This document shows positions 11,987 to 22,432 of a DNA stretch of 64,000 nt, one piece after another. The stretch is from Chrysopilus asiliformis (Eukaryota > Arthropoda > Insecta > Diptera > Rhagionidae). The stretch lies in contig OZ035960.1 of the NCBI GenBank assembly GCA_964034945.1, positions 70,869,085 through 70,933,084 of the forward strand, in the 5' to 3' direction. How positions within the stretch are numbered: the first letter of the stretch is position 1; every line of letters begins with the position of its first letter. Position numbers and translations under genes: made by a program. A model generated the notes under the pieces. It was not told the origin of the DNA and made no database searches. It worked only from the letters and a program-made list of their open reading frames with translations.

Positions 11987-12240
11987 ATACAAAGTTGATT
12001 GCACTTTTACTAGCCGCGACTCTATCAATGAAATTGCAGTGCAGCTTCAAAGATGGCGTTAGGTTCACCCCTAGGTACACGTAGTCTTTAGCTATATCAA
12101 TTTTCTCGCCTTCCAAATGCCATTCATCATTTCTTGCACGTCTGCCCCCAGTTTCTTTCATAATCATTACTTGGGACAAGTATATGTTGCACTTTCAAGA
12201 GTCACGTCACTTGATGGTCTACATTTGGTAAATTTTGATC
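11987..12240 (-). pseudogene. LINE-1 fragment: RT region upstream of the Gypsy-1 insertion
   Basis: Minus strand 12179-11991 encodes MIMKETGGRRARNDEWHL and then YVYLGVNLTPSLKLH. This is the conserved stretch after the RT YxDD motif where LINE proteins read 'YLGV'. It joins the frame at 931 across the insertion. Upstream of about 12185 the frame degenerates. The RT palm itself is missing. Confidence 0.75.
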
Positions 12241-12624
12241 AATAGACTCAAAAAAAAATATCGGTTAGACTTGCCTCAGATTAATGTCTCGAACAAACAG
12301 ACTTGTAAAATGATTGACGCTGTGTGGACTGTGCCAACAGAAACATTGAAAGTTCAAGATGGTGTTAAGGGACCAACCGCACCCCAATTTTCGACTAATT
12401 TTCGAGGGTTAAAAAATGAAAATGGCAAATTTGGCTTTGAAATGTCTGTTCAATTGCCAAGTAATTAAAAACCGAATGCTTGATTTACCTAAAAATCATC
12501 TTCTATATTCCACATTGGCAAAACTGTAGAAAGTGGCCATTACTTTTGTATACTGAGAAGCAAAAAAGGCTGGTAGGAAATTAACGATGAAAGAGTTGAG
12601 AAAAAACCTTGGCCTCGAAATTCT
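12241..12624. other. Unassigned sequence
   Basis: No recognisable gene, RNA or repeat. Short open frames here lack known motifs. Confidence 0.5.
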
Positions 12625-12750
12625 TCAATAGGAATAATGGTTTAAGAATTTTCTCACAGAACGTACATTCTCTGTACAAAGCCAGAGCCTTACAGCAACT
12701 AGCCGATACCCTGTCCCAATATAGAGCCGATATCACCGTTTTGCTTTCAT
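12625..12750 (+). pseudogene. LINE endonuclease N-terminal fragment
   Basis: The plus frame encodes LRIFSQNVHSLYKARALQQL and then DTLSQYRADITVL. This matches the first strand and helix of apurinic-type endonucleases from RTE-like LINEs (usual form 'WNVRSLYR.GAL..L...L..Y..DI'). The Glu-containing next motif is absent because a Helitron-like repeat starts at 12751. A short relic of a LINE distinct from LINE copies 1 and 2. Confidence 0.6.
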
Positions 12751-13357
12751 CTATATATATAAACATAACAAAAGCTATAATTGCCAATCTGGCAATCATT
12801 GGAGACCCGTATGGTGATATTCGTATCAAAATCCGAACAGTTATACCAAAATTCCAATTTGAAGTCAAACTTTCCAATAAGATTTTTTAAAATTTATTCC
12901 AATCGGATTTTGATGTATGGGAGTTTTATGTAGAATCATATCCTAAATAACTTTTGTTCTTGGACTTTTTTGATAAGATGCACCGTTTTTGAGATATTCA
13001 CAAAAACCGTTTTCATTCGTATGGGGGGTACCCCCCTAATGGTCCATTTTTACCCATTAACGAACTTAGCCTCGCATTTTACGAAAAACGGATCTGCGCA
13101 AAATTTCAAGTCTCTAGCTCAATCCGTGCGCCCGCAATCCGCGCCACAGACAGACAGACAGACAGACAGACGGACAGACAGACGGACAGACAGACAGACG
13201 GACAGACGGACAGACGGACGGACATGCAGAAATTAATTATTTTTATCATTCTAAACACACTGGTGTAATTCATTTTTGTGTGTGATGACGGGATCTTGGC
13301 GTTACAAACGGTAAGGCAAAGTTAATATACCCTTTGGTTTCACCATACGGGTATAAA
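12751..13357 (+). mobile_element. Helitron-like dispersed repeat, copy 1, with CAGA microsatellite
   Basis: From the ACATAACAAAAGC just after its start, this segment matches 57518-58075 closely. There it lies inside a non-autonomous Helitron with both ends visible. Here it begins TCTATATATATAAACATAAC after an A, as a Helitron 5' end does. A (CAGA/CGGA)n tract occupies about 13146-13224, and it ends CACCATACGGGTATAAAAA. No CTRR end with hairpin is seen, so it is probably 3'-truncated. Confidence 0.65.
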
Positions 13358-13973
13358 AATGGAAGTTTGTCTGTTTGTCTGTTTGTCCGTTTGAGATTAC
13401 AAAACTCAAAAACTACTGGACCGATTTTTACGCGGTTTTTTGCAAAATGATCTATGTTGCCATAGGTTTTTAGCTATGTAGATTTTCAAAATTCGAAACG
13501 GAAGGTCCTGAAAGGATAACATAAATATCCTTTTTTCCATTTTGCCCCGGAAAAATTTGCATTATGGGGTTTTTGGGGTCGCTGAACACGAATCCGGTAT
13601 TCGATTTTCAAAATTCGAAACGGAAGGTCTTGTAAGGATACCGAAAATATCCTTTTTCCCATTTTTCCCCGGAAAAATTAGCATTATAGGGTTATTGGGG
13701 TCGCTGATCACGGCTGTTGGAATTTTAAAATTCGAAACGGAAGATCCTGTAAAGATAACTCAAATATCCTTTTTCCCGTTTTTCCTGGGAAAAACCGGCC
13801 TTAGGGGGTTTCCGTGGTCGCTGATCACGGCTCTGCTGTTGGAATTTTAAAATTCGAAACGGAAGGTCCTGTAAGGATAACTCAAATATCCTTTTTCCCG
13901 TTTTTCCCGAGGAAATCGGCATAAGGGGGTTTCCGAGATCGCTGATCCCGAATCCGGTGTTATATTTTTAAAA
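13358..13973 (+). repeat. Minisatellite array A, unit about 122 bp
   Basis: After a (GTCTGTTT)n start at about 13370-13393, four diverged units begin with TTCGAAACGGAAGGTCCTG-like sequence at 13492, 13614, 13731 and 13853, with a further partial start at 13974 (steps 122, 117, 122 and 121). Each unit contains GTAAGGATAAC, a C-rich TTTTTCCC block and GGGGTCGCTGA. The array abuts the left end of foldback A. Unit phrases recur in array C and at 26235-26310. Confidence 0.8.
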
Positions 13974-14224
13974 TTCTAAATGGACCCCATATCGCAAAAA
14001 AAATTGAAATGTTAAAATTTTGTGTTGATAACTGAGCGATGGAGTCTTTTGGTTATGTTCAAAATATTTTAATAAAAAAGAGCCATATCCAGCCCTAAGG
14101 GTCAGTTGATGACAGTCACTGAGACATGATTGATCTTATCAATTGCGGTGTGCCTGACGATTAGACTTCCGCGACTAAAAATATGAGTTTTGTGTACTTG
14201 ACATTCGTTTCATAAATTTGTACA

Positions 14225-15268
14225 TCTGCGCACAAAATTGTAATTACTTAATCGTTATCAACGTAAACATAATAAACCATTTCGTCGATTGCAACAGATC
14301 TGCAGTAGGATTCCTGGCACTTATAACGATATAGTTATCCACAACAATGTCGTTATCCATAAATACGAATAGGAGCTTTTGCATTTGTGGTAGTGATATA
14401 AAATGGCGTTGTATTTGTTCTCGCCACTTCGTTCTCGCTGTCAACTTTTCAATAAAACTACCCTCGACTATGACTCCGCAACACTGATCCTTCCAAAACG
14501 AATTTTCATAACGACTGCTCTCGCACCAGTTGATAAACACTAATGTTTGACTTTCGTCCACTTAAGAATGTTGTTTAATTGTTGTCGCGTTGGCAAAAAC
14601 GAAATAAAATGTTGAATGCGTCCCTTAATTGTCTAAACATCACTCCCATTTACCTTTTCCTTAAAAAAACGAAATTAAATTCGCCTTTACTTTGTGATCA
14701 AGTTGAAATTTTCAAACCGCTGATGAAAAGAGATCTTTCTTGCTTGTGGAGGCCAACAGCGGAAACCGGTTGTAGTGCCGAAAGAAAGCGGAATAAAATT
14801 GAATTGAATCGAAATTGCTGACAGCAAAAAAAAATTTTTTGTATTTAACCTCAACCATTTGTATTTATTTCTGTGACATTTTTTTGTTATGATTGTTAAA
14901 ATTTTTATCCCAAAAACGTAAAACCTTTTCATTTGGCTAATCCGGGGAAATTCTAAAACGATTTACGGAGACTTTTCTATTTTGTTTTTCAAAGGAAAAG
15001 TGTGCGGAAATCCATCTAGAATTGGATATTTTCTCAAATGCGTATATTTGTTATCTTACGTCTGCCGTTGGTAATGAAATGACTGGTAAAGCCTTCTTTC
15101 TCAAACGGCTACCGGAACAAAACATATGGCTCGCGAAGTGAAGTTCACAGACACGAAGAATTCCCATTTTTTCTGTATTAATTAAGTCTGGCCGATCGAT
15201 AGAATTTAGCCAATTTTTTTTTCTACGACAATGAGAAAAACCATTTCAGTGAAAATATTTAGTGAAAG
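14225..15268. other. Unassigned sequence
   Basis: About 1 kb of AT-rich DNA with short open frames (for example minus 14561-14244, 105 codons) that carry no recognisable domain. It does not match the interior of foldback B. Confidence 0.5.
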
Positions 15269-15505
15269 TAATCGTTTCATCCAAGTTTTCCATTGCGGGT
15301 AAATAAAGTGTTCCGTGTATTTTGTTTGATTCCTGTCATTTAAAAAATATCCTATCACCATTGACAGTTAAAGAAATTGAGAAAATGTCGCTGTTGGCCC
15401 TTGTGTATGTGTTGGTCCAATATTGTCTGATTTGTGTACAGGGTAAAGGAAAAGATAGTGTGTTTAGTCAGTGTTTTTAGCGTAATGTTTTGTATTTTGT
15501 TTTGC
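15269..15505 (+). repeat. Dispersed repeat with signal-peptide-like mini-ORF and splice donor, copy 1
   Basis: Matches 32843-33055 (opposite strand) from AGTAATCGTTTCATCCAAG to GTATTTTGTTT. It contains GGGTAAATAAAG (poly(A)-signal-like). An ATG at 15385 opens MSLLALVYVLVQYCLICVQ, a hydrophobic leader-like peptide, followed by CAGGGTAAAG, a good donor. In the other copy the ATG is changed to ATC. It may be an LTR end plus spliced leader of an unrecognised retroelement. Confidence 0.5.
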
Positions 15506-15593
15506 CGTCGCCCATATCCAAAAGTTGCTTGGCAAATGTTTGTGCAGAAACATCTCCAAATAAATGCACACGCATATTGGTCGACAGTGTAAT

Positions 15594-15620
15594 TTTATTT
15601 ATTTATTTATTTATTTATGT
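15594..15620 (-). repeat. ATAA-repeat 3' tail of LINE copy 2
   Basis: (TTTA)n on the plus strand, i.e. (ATAA)n after the LINE 3' UTR on the minus strand. Short tandem tails rather than poly(A) are usual for CR1 and related LINEs. A similar (TTTA)n tract at about 25246-25275 has no LINE attached. Confidence 0.7.
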
Positions 15621-15670
15621 AGCCGTACAGAGCAAACTCTTTGACAATTAAACAAACTTATAAAACATAA

Positions 15671-17351
15671 TCATGACAAAATCAATTGGTTCTTTATCAC
15701 ATTTGACGAGCGGTTGAAATCAATTTCATTGTAATATTTATTGAATAATGTGCACATTATCGATAGTGGTGCATTTTTTCCATAAGATGTCCTCGAAAAC
15801 TTGACATAAAATAAATTAAAATTACGAGTATTTCTCGGCTTGGTATTAATATCTAACTCAAACAATAAGTTAGGAGCGTCGATTTCGTTCTGCAATAGTT
15901 TGAAAATAAACATACACTGAAGAACTTCACGTCTCTTAGATAGGGTTGTTAACTTCAGCAATGTAAGTCTTTGTTCATAAGAAGGCAAATTCCATGGGTC
16001 TTGCCAAGGTAAATGTCGAAGAGCAAATCTCAAAAATCTTTTTTGCACAGACTCAATTCTATTAATATGTGTAACACAAGTAGGGGACCAAACAACACAT
16101 GCGTACTCGAGGATTGGCCTAACAAATGCATTATACAAAGACAAAATAACATAAGGATCTGACAGTTCAGACGAGAATCTTTTAATCATGGCCAGTGTTC
16201 TGATGGCATTATTTATAATATTTTCCCGGTGATGATCGAAAGTTAGTTTCCGATCTAATATTACTCCAAGGTCTCTGACAGATTCGACTCTAGTCACCAA
16301 ATTTGTGCTAAATTTGTAATCAAAAGTTAAAAGATTTGAACGACGTGAATACGTTATAACATTACATTTATTTAAATTTAAGACTAGATGGTTTTTATTG
16401 CACCACGTGAAAAAGTTGTTTAGGTCAAGTTGTAAAAGATTGGCGTCATATATATTGTCAATGGATTTAAAAATTTTAAAATCGTCAGCGTACATTAAGA
16501 TTTGAGAAAAATTTAACACGAAATTAACGTCATTGACATACAAAATAAATAACAGTGGTCCAATGTGACTACCCTGGGGGACACCGGATAACACTGGTAT
16601 CACATCAGACATCGCGGATCGAAATATCACATATTGCGAACGTTCTTTGAGGTATGAGGAGATCCACAGTAAAAGATTCTCAGGAAAACCAAGTACGCGC
16701 AATTTAAAGTTTAAGAGATTATGATCAAGCTTGTCAAAGGCCTTGGAGAAGTCCGTGTATATTGCGTCGACCTGTTGTGAGTTTAAAAATTTCATAATTG
16801 TGAAATTTACAAATTCGCACAAGTTCGTCGTAGTAGAACGTTTCTTGATAAAGCCGTGCTGATTTACGTTTAATATATTTTTACAGTACGGATACAGAAA
16901 GTCAGTTACCAAGTACTCGAAAAGCTTTGGGATGGCGGATAATTTTGCAATGCAACGGTAGTTTTCAATGCATTCCCTTTTTCCTGACTTATGTAAAGGT
17001 ATCACATAAGAAATCTTCCATATGTCAGGGAAAGTATTTTCTTTTAAGGATAAATTAAAAATGTGTGTAAGTACTTTATAAAAATTTGTTGCGCATTTTT
17101 TTAAAAATATTGAAGGAACTCCATCAGGCCCAGGTGAATAGTTCTCGTCTAATTCTATCAGACCTTGCAAAACCGTTTTTTCATTTAAAGATATTGTCGG
17201 GATATTTACTTTATTTAATGAGTCAAGATATGTAAAATAATCATAGTCAATACAGTTAGAATTCGAGGAGTAAGCTGCACTGAAGAGTGTTGCAAACATA
17301 TTAGCTATTTCTTTATGGTCGTTAGCAGTCAAATTGTTGTATGTCATAACA
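15671..17351 (-). pseudogene. LINE copy 2 ORF2, reverse transcriptase part
   Basis: A long uninterrupted frame of 558 codons. RT motifs appear in order: YVIPLHKSGKRECIENYRCI, NQHGFIKKRSTTTNLCEF, AIYTDFSKAFDKLDHN, SGVPQGSHIGPLLFILYVND and the catalytic LMYADDFKIF. Next come LNKCNVITYSRR and the thumb region RDLGVILDRKLTF, ending in the family C-terminus without a zinc knuckle. The protein copies element RNA onto nicked chromosomal DNA. The frame is broken only upstream, where a DNA transposon entered at 17353. It reads as one of the better-preserved proteins in the window, but cannot be made whole from this locus. The paralogue in copy 1 (33286-35618) aligns along its length. Confidence 0.9.
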
Positions 17352-17353
17352 CT

Positions 17354-19205
17354 CCCAAGTAACCAAAACTGGTTATATTCCGGTTGAATAACCGTTTAGT
17401 AACCTTGGTTGCGTAACACATGAAGTTACAAATTGATTAGCATAACGTTGCAATACCACTACAGTAACGGTTGCACAACCGTAAACGCCGCGTTATTTTG
17501 TAACCATGGTTAAAAAACAGTTTTCTGATAACGTTGTGCTAACGTTATAGCAAAACCATTTTGTAACTCTACGTGGCAATTCCTGCCCTCTCTTTTCATT
17601 TATAATGAACTCATCTTTCTTTCAGTCAGCTTTTTTAGTATGTGTTGAGGGAATGTTTTCACACGAACATTTTATTAGGTTTATGTTTATATGTGGTTTC
17701 ATTGAATATTTACTTCAAGATGGAAATATTTTATTTAGAATAATATGCACGTAACATAAAATTACTGAAATTTGATGATTTTTGACCAAAAACTTTAAAC
17801 GAGTAAACATTCTTGGTTCATATGATAGTGATACCTCGAAAAAATACATTCCGCCTGAAGTATTTTGCAAAAATGACCATATTTTTAAAAATATTTGGAA
17901 ATATGGGCATACAAAATGTAACTTAAAATTACTCAGAATTCTTTTTAGACTAAAATATGTCCCCTAAAAATAGGGTTTTCTTTTATCTAGGTCGATAAAA
18001 AATAAAGATAATGTATTTAATTGCGTTTCCAAAACTCGAAAAATTATATTGGCAAGACACAGCCATCTTGGAAAGTTTTCCTATAACAAATTGTCTAAAT
18101 GTGTGTAATGTGTGCGTGTGGCAGGCGACGACAAAGATTATTTTTCAGTTTTTTAGCCGCCATTGAATAAGGTGAAGGTACCTAAAATGGAACGTCTTAT
18201 TAAAATGGTAAAATAATTTAATTGGAAAATTAATTATTTTTTTTTGTTTCTAAATTTGTTAGGGTCGAATCTTATAAAAAAATTATTTGAATTTCTCGAC
18301 CATTTTCGAATTGAAATTTTGCACACATACGAAACTCCGATAACAATTCTTTATTTGTGTATGCATGTACTACAAAAAACAAAGATTTTTCCCAAAATTT
18401 GATAAGCTCCATTTCCAAATTATATAGAGTTCGATTTTTCCAAAATTCTTTTGCCGCTAAAATTTCGAGGGTCAAATGTAAAAGTAGCACAACTTCACAC
18501 AGCCCTTAAAAATTATTATGAAAATTTTTAAAATATCACAACAAGATGTGACATAGTATTTTACTTATAATAGGAAAAATCAAAGTGTTCCCAATTACCG
18601 GCCCCGTACCCTATTCAACACATTTGATATTTCCTCTTGCAGGTGGTGGAATTAGCTAACAACTAGAGAACTTCTAGAGAACTACTATAAAACTATAGTC
18701 TCGTCACCAAAATATTTTAAAGTCAAATAAATAATAAATGGAATTGAAAAACGCGGTTTTGTAGATATTGTAGAGATCTACATAATGGCAGTTTTTACTG
18801 AAACAAAAATCATCAAAATCTGATTAGTAAAAGTTAGAAAACGGTTTCTAAAACACCTGCTTGCAACTCAAGGTAAAAATTCGTTACTAAATAACGGTTG
18901 GTTAACGGTTTTTTACGAGTTAGTTACAAAACGGTTGCCGAATAACGTATTTGCACCTCAGATTAAAAATTCGTTAGTAAATAACTGTTAGTTAACGGTT
19001 TATTACGAGTTAGTTACAAAACGGTTGCCGAATAACGTATTTGCACCTCAGGTTAAAAATTGGTTAGTAAATAATGGTTTATTTCGGGTTATTAGAAAAC
19101 GGTTTGCAAAATAACTGAAAAGAAACGGTTAGAAATTGGTTGTTTTTGTAACCCATGTTACTTTCCGGTTGTTTTTATAACCTCGGTTACAAATTGTTTG
19201 TTGGG
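17354..19205. mobile_element. Non-autonomous DNA element with CCCAA ends
   Basis: Comparison with LINE copy 1 at 35035-35050 shows 1,852 bp inserted between two CT dinucleotides (17352-17353, 19206-19207). The ends are CCCAAGTAACC and GTTTGTTGGG, with only about 5 bp of clear inversion. Both ends are crowded with AACGGTT/GTAACC motifs, and the middle is AT-rich with no transposase. A 2-bp duplication with CCCAA ends does not match a superfamily I can name. Confidence 0.7.
18871..19080. repeat. 90-bp tandem repeat inside the CCCAA element
   Basis: ACGGTTGCCGAATAACGTAT recurs at 18931 and 19021 (period 90), with a partial third unit. Each unit carries several AACGGTT motifs, which could be transposase binding sites. 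Confidence 0.75.
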
Positions 19206-19207
19206 CT

Positions 19208-19668
19208 AGGATAACCGTCAGTTTTTTTTTTGGAGTTAATATAGCTCCAGAACGTTTTTGGATTTTTTTTCATATCTTGCTCGATGCGATAAAGATATTG
19301 TTTATGGCTAAGAAGAATATACGATTTAAGTTCGCGGCGATGTTGACAGTACTCGAGATAATCAATGTGTTGCCTGGTGTACCGCCATTTTTTGAAAGAT
19401 CGATTTTTCAAATTTTTTAGTCTTCTTGTCTCGTGGTCATACCACGGATGATTGAAAGATTTTTTCGAGGACATGAATGGAATAAAATTTGATATGATTT
19501 TTGAAATGTGTTGATAAAATATTGACACCGCTATGTTTACGTCAGATGTATTAAAGAGTTCACACCAGTTAATGTTCGAAATATTGACATTAATTAATTC
19601 AAAATCAGCTTTCTTAAAATTGAAATAGTTAAAGCTATCGGGTAACAAATCATAAGAATTATCAAAAG
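19208..19668 (-). pseudogene. LINE copy 2 ORF2, linker between endonuclease and RT
   Basis: The minus frame encodes DLLPDSFNYFNFKKADFELI, NPSWYD-type HPWYDHETRRLKNLKNRS, KKWRYTRQHIDYLEY and FWSYINSKKKTDGYPSPTNN. This is the conserved segment before RT in CR1/Jockey ORF2 proteins, and copy 1 has the equivalent at 35040-35520. It ends at the CCCAA element on one side and at the hAT element on the other. Confidence 0.85.
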
Positions 19669-20414
19669 CAGCGGGCTTCGGCCATGTGCACCAAGGGCAT
19701 TTTCGAGGCTCAAATTGCCCTGCTATCCATCGATTCTTCATGCTACCCGTTTCATTCTGGCTTGTACGAAAACTGCATACATACGCATATGAAAGAAATA
19801 ATCTGTTTCACCTTGCATATAACCCGTTCTGCTTCCACTTGTGCATTTTGCGTATCATGGAGCTTTGCTGAGTTCTAAGGAAGGCCATTTATGCGAGAGA
19901 TTTTTATTAGCTCAGTTGTCATTAGGACATTGACTGAAGTGGTGGTGTATTTCGCGTTGCGAAACGTAGCGAAAAAATTAACACTGCTAAAAATCATAAA
20001 GCGTATTGTCTCAAAAGACGACACGAGTTTTGGACATGAGTGTTTCTTTTTTAGGTTTGATAAAATAATGCAATGTTTAATATGATTTCAGGGAATTAAA
20101 ACAACAAAAAATACGATTTAAATAGGCGTTTTAGTAACTCCATAAAATATCAATTGATCAAATGAATATTTTTGATTTTAATAATTTATTTTTATTTTCC
20201 GATTGTGATTCGGAAATTTAACATAAAATTTTTTCTTTGTCAAACCTATTTTTAACGTAAAGTAAAACAATTAACAGTGTGTCAAAACCAAAAATAATGA
20301 AAAAGAGCTTTCAACAAAGTTTGAACTAGGCTCGGAGAGCAAGCCATATAAACAAGTAAATCGCTTGTCAGTGGTAGTGGATGCCCGAGAACTTTGAAAG
20401 CTTTCCTGGCCCTG
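19669..20414. mobile_element. Non-autonomous hAT element
   Basis: 746 bp flanked by an exact 8-bp duplication ATCAAAAG (19661-19668 and 20415-20422). The ends are CAGCGGGC and, inverted, CAGGGCCA, fitting the CAGNG start of hAT elements. No transposase frame. It interrupts the LINE frame seen intact in copy 1. Confidence 0.85.
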
Positions 20415-20422
20415 ATCAAAAG

Positions 20423-21042
20423 AGTAAAAAACGTTTAAAGACGGATGGTGCATGTCTTCTGCTACCAAAGGCGCGTCACAAGCTTCAACCAGGGAGTTAA
20501 AAGCGTCATTGCAGAGAATCAAGTCCAAAAATCTTCCCAATTCATTTGCAACTGCGTTGATTTGAAAGAGGTCATTGTCGTTAAAACCGTCGATTGCGAT
20601 GATCTCGATGTCCCGTCTAGCGTTTAGCGCAGTTAGATAGTTGTCTTCGTCGGCATGTGTATTCCAATTAAGATTGGGAAGATTAAACTCTCCAAGTACG
20701 AAAAGCTTATCGTCGGGACGCATTAGAGAGTTGATCGAGTCCATAACGCTGATAATGTCTTTCATCGTTTCCACAGAAGGACAAGGTACATAAAGCACGA
20801 CGATATAAATGTGAACCGCGCAGGATGTGAGTATTTTTACAGCAGTTATCTCCAGATGTTGCGGGAGAGCGATTGGTTGACAGATAAAATTATTTTTTAC
20901 TGCAATAAGTACTCCTCCTCCGCGTTGAAAAGTACTATTTGCAGAGCAACGGTCAGTACGGTAGATGTTGTAGGTTGATGGAAACAGTTCACGGTCCAGG
21001 AAAGCAGTAGTTAGCCAAGTCTCCGTTAAAGCAATGACATCA
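20423..21042 (-). pseudogene. LINE copy 2 ORF2, apurinic-type endonuclease
   Basis: Minus strand encodes CYDVIALTETWL (Glu of the active site), RGGGVLIAVKNNF, IYIVVLYVPCPS, LFVLGEFNLPNLNWN (the usual GDFN appears as GEFN) and, near the end, HPSLNVFY (the S-x-H catalytic region is altered). The domain nicks target DNA for priming. Upstream codons are displaced beyond the mariner at 22340-22430; downstream the frame runs into the hAT element. Confidence 0.87.
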
Positions 21043-21044
21043 TA

Positions 21045-22337
21045 ACACATGGATCAATAAGTCCCGAGACTAACAATGAAAACAACATTTTTTTTGCCAA
21101 ATTTTTTTTTATTCATCAATATAATCACCTTTTAGGGTGATACAATCGTTCCAACGCTTTTCCAATTTTTCAATACCATGTTTATAAAAAAAATTATCTT
21201 TCGCTTCAAAATAAGCTTCAGTTTCAGCGATGACCTCCTCATTTGAGCCAAATCTTTTTCCCTGGAGCATTTTTTTAAGATCAGCAAAGAGCCAGTAGTC
21301 ACTGGGGGCTAAATCTGGCGAGTATGGGGGGTGGGGAAGCAGATGAAAGCCCAATTCGTTCAATTTTGCCATTGTTTTCATCGACTTGTGGCAGGGTGCA
21401 TTGTCTTGGTGAAAAAGGATTTTTTTTCTCTGCATGTGCGGTCGTTTTTTTGCGATTTCCTCCTTCAAACGCACCAGCAAGTCAATATAATAATCACTGT
21501 TGATCGATTTACCTTTTTCGAGGTAGTCAATGAAAATCACGCCATGCGTATCCCAAAAAACTGACGCCATGACTTTGCCAGCTGACTGCTGCGTTTTCGG
21601 ACGCTTCGGACGGCTTTCGCCAGCTGTGCGCCACTCAGATGACTGCCGCTTCGACTCTGGAGTGTAGTGATGTATCCATGTTTCGTCCATGGACACGTAA
21701 CGACGCAAGAAATCTTTTTTATTGCGAGTAAATAGCGATAAACAGCTTTCTGAATCATCGACTCGTTGCTGTTTTTGTTCCATCGAAAGCAATCGCGGCA
21801 CCCACTTGGAAAAAACCTTTTTCATGCTCAATTTTTCATGAAGGATAGTAAATGCACTTCCATATGATATCTGTGTTATCTCAGCAATCTCACGGAGCTT
21901 CACTTTACGATCTTTCATTATAATTTTTGTCACTTCACTCACATTTTCCGGTGTAACGGCTTCCACAGGTCTACCCGAGCGTTCCGCGTCATTTGTGTCG
22001 GTACGACCACGTTTAAACTCGGCAAACCACCGACAAATCGTTGCTTTTGATGGACAAGAGTCCGGGTAACATTTTTCAATCCATTGTTTCGCTTGCACGG
22101 TGTTTTTACCCATTAAAAAACAATGTTTTATCAGAAAACGAAACTCGGTTTTTTCCATTTTTTAAACAAACTACAAAACGACTTTACTCCAACCTCGATA
22201 ACTCAGCTGTTTCTGGTCCGATCGACTTAAAATTTTGACACGTTTCAAGCAAAGGTTAGTACTCTAGAAAGACGTGGTTACTGGTTTACTACGAGCGTCA
22301 TCTCTGGGTTAGTCTCGGGACTTATTGATCCATGTGT
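21045..22337 (-). mobile_element. Complete mariner element (DD34D)
   Basis: 1,293 bp with perfect 30-bp inverted ends starting ACACATGGATCAATAAGTCC, flanked by TA on both sides (21043-21044, 22338-22339). Removing it restores the LINE endonuclease frame. Complete ends plus an open transposase make this the best candidate for an active element in the window. Confidence 0.95.
21109..22158 (-). CDS. Mariner transposase, 349 aa, apparently intact
   Basis: Full family length (about 345-352 aa). The N-terminal helix-turn-helix pair spans about 1-110 (KATICRWFAEFKRGRTDTND, then a second HTH near 78-105). The linker has WVPRLL near 121. The catalytic triad is Asp in VSMDETWIHHY, Asp in LFHQDNAPCH and Asp in YSPDLAPSDYWLF. 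There are 34 residues between the last two Asp, giving DD34D. The enzyme binds the terminal repeats and moves the element by cut-and-paste into TA. No stop or frameshift is seen. The ATG at 22158 precedes the HTH and lies about 180 bp inside the right end. Confidence 0.95.
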   Translation of the reverse strand: MEKTEFRFLIKHCFLMGKNTVQAKQWIEKCYPDSCPSKATICRWFAEFKRGRTDTNDAERSGRPVEAVTPENVSEVTKIIMKDRKVKLREIAEITQISYGSAFTILHEKLSMKKVFSKWVPRLLSMEQKQQRVDDSESCLSLFTRNKKDFLRRYVSMDETWIHHYTPESKRQSSEWRTAGESRPKRPKTQQSAGKVMASVFWDTHGVIFIDYLEKGKSINSDYYIDLLVRLKEEIAKKRPHMQRKKILFHQDNAPCHKSMKTMAKLNELGFHLLPHPPYSPDLAPSDYWLFADLKKMLQGKRFGSNEEVIAETEAYFEAKDNFFYKHGIEKLEKRWNDCITLKGDYIDE

Positions 22338-22339
22338 TA

Positions 22340-22431
22340 GGAGCAGCATAAGATATTATTGTAGAAGTCATGGATTTTGGTTCTCAGCCCTCTAACATTT
22401 TGGTAGTAGAGGGCAAGTTCTATATGTTTTT
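22340..22431 (-). pseudogene. LINE copy 2 ORF2, first residues of the endonuclease
   Basis: Minus strand 22431-22340 reads ELALYYQNVRGLRTKIHDFY and continues toward CSYDVIALTE across the mariner. The YYQNVRGLRTK motif is the usual first strand of CR1/Jockey endonucleases. No ATG precedes it in this frame before the ORF1 stop, so translation must start by recoding or re-initiation. Confidence 0.85.
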
Positions 22432-22432
22432 T
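22387..22432 (-). promoter_or_regulatory. Candidate -1 frameshift signal between LINE ORF1 and ORF2
   Basis: On the minus strand A AAA AAC (plus 22426-22432) lies in the ORF1 frame as TCA AAA AAC ATA TAG, two codons before the stop. ORF2 is open in the -1 frame from that point. After an 11-nt spacer, GCCCTCTA (22414-22407) can pair perfectly with TAGAGGGC (22394-22387) over a 12-nt loop. A AAA AAC is an established slippery heptamer in retroviruses. Use in this LINE is inferred from one copy only. Confidence 0.55.

Noticed and set aside
12970..13236. ORF with TDRQTDRR repeats
   Set aside because: A translation of the CAGA/CGGA microsatellite inside a Helitron-like repeat.
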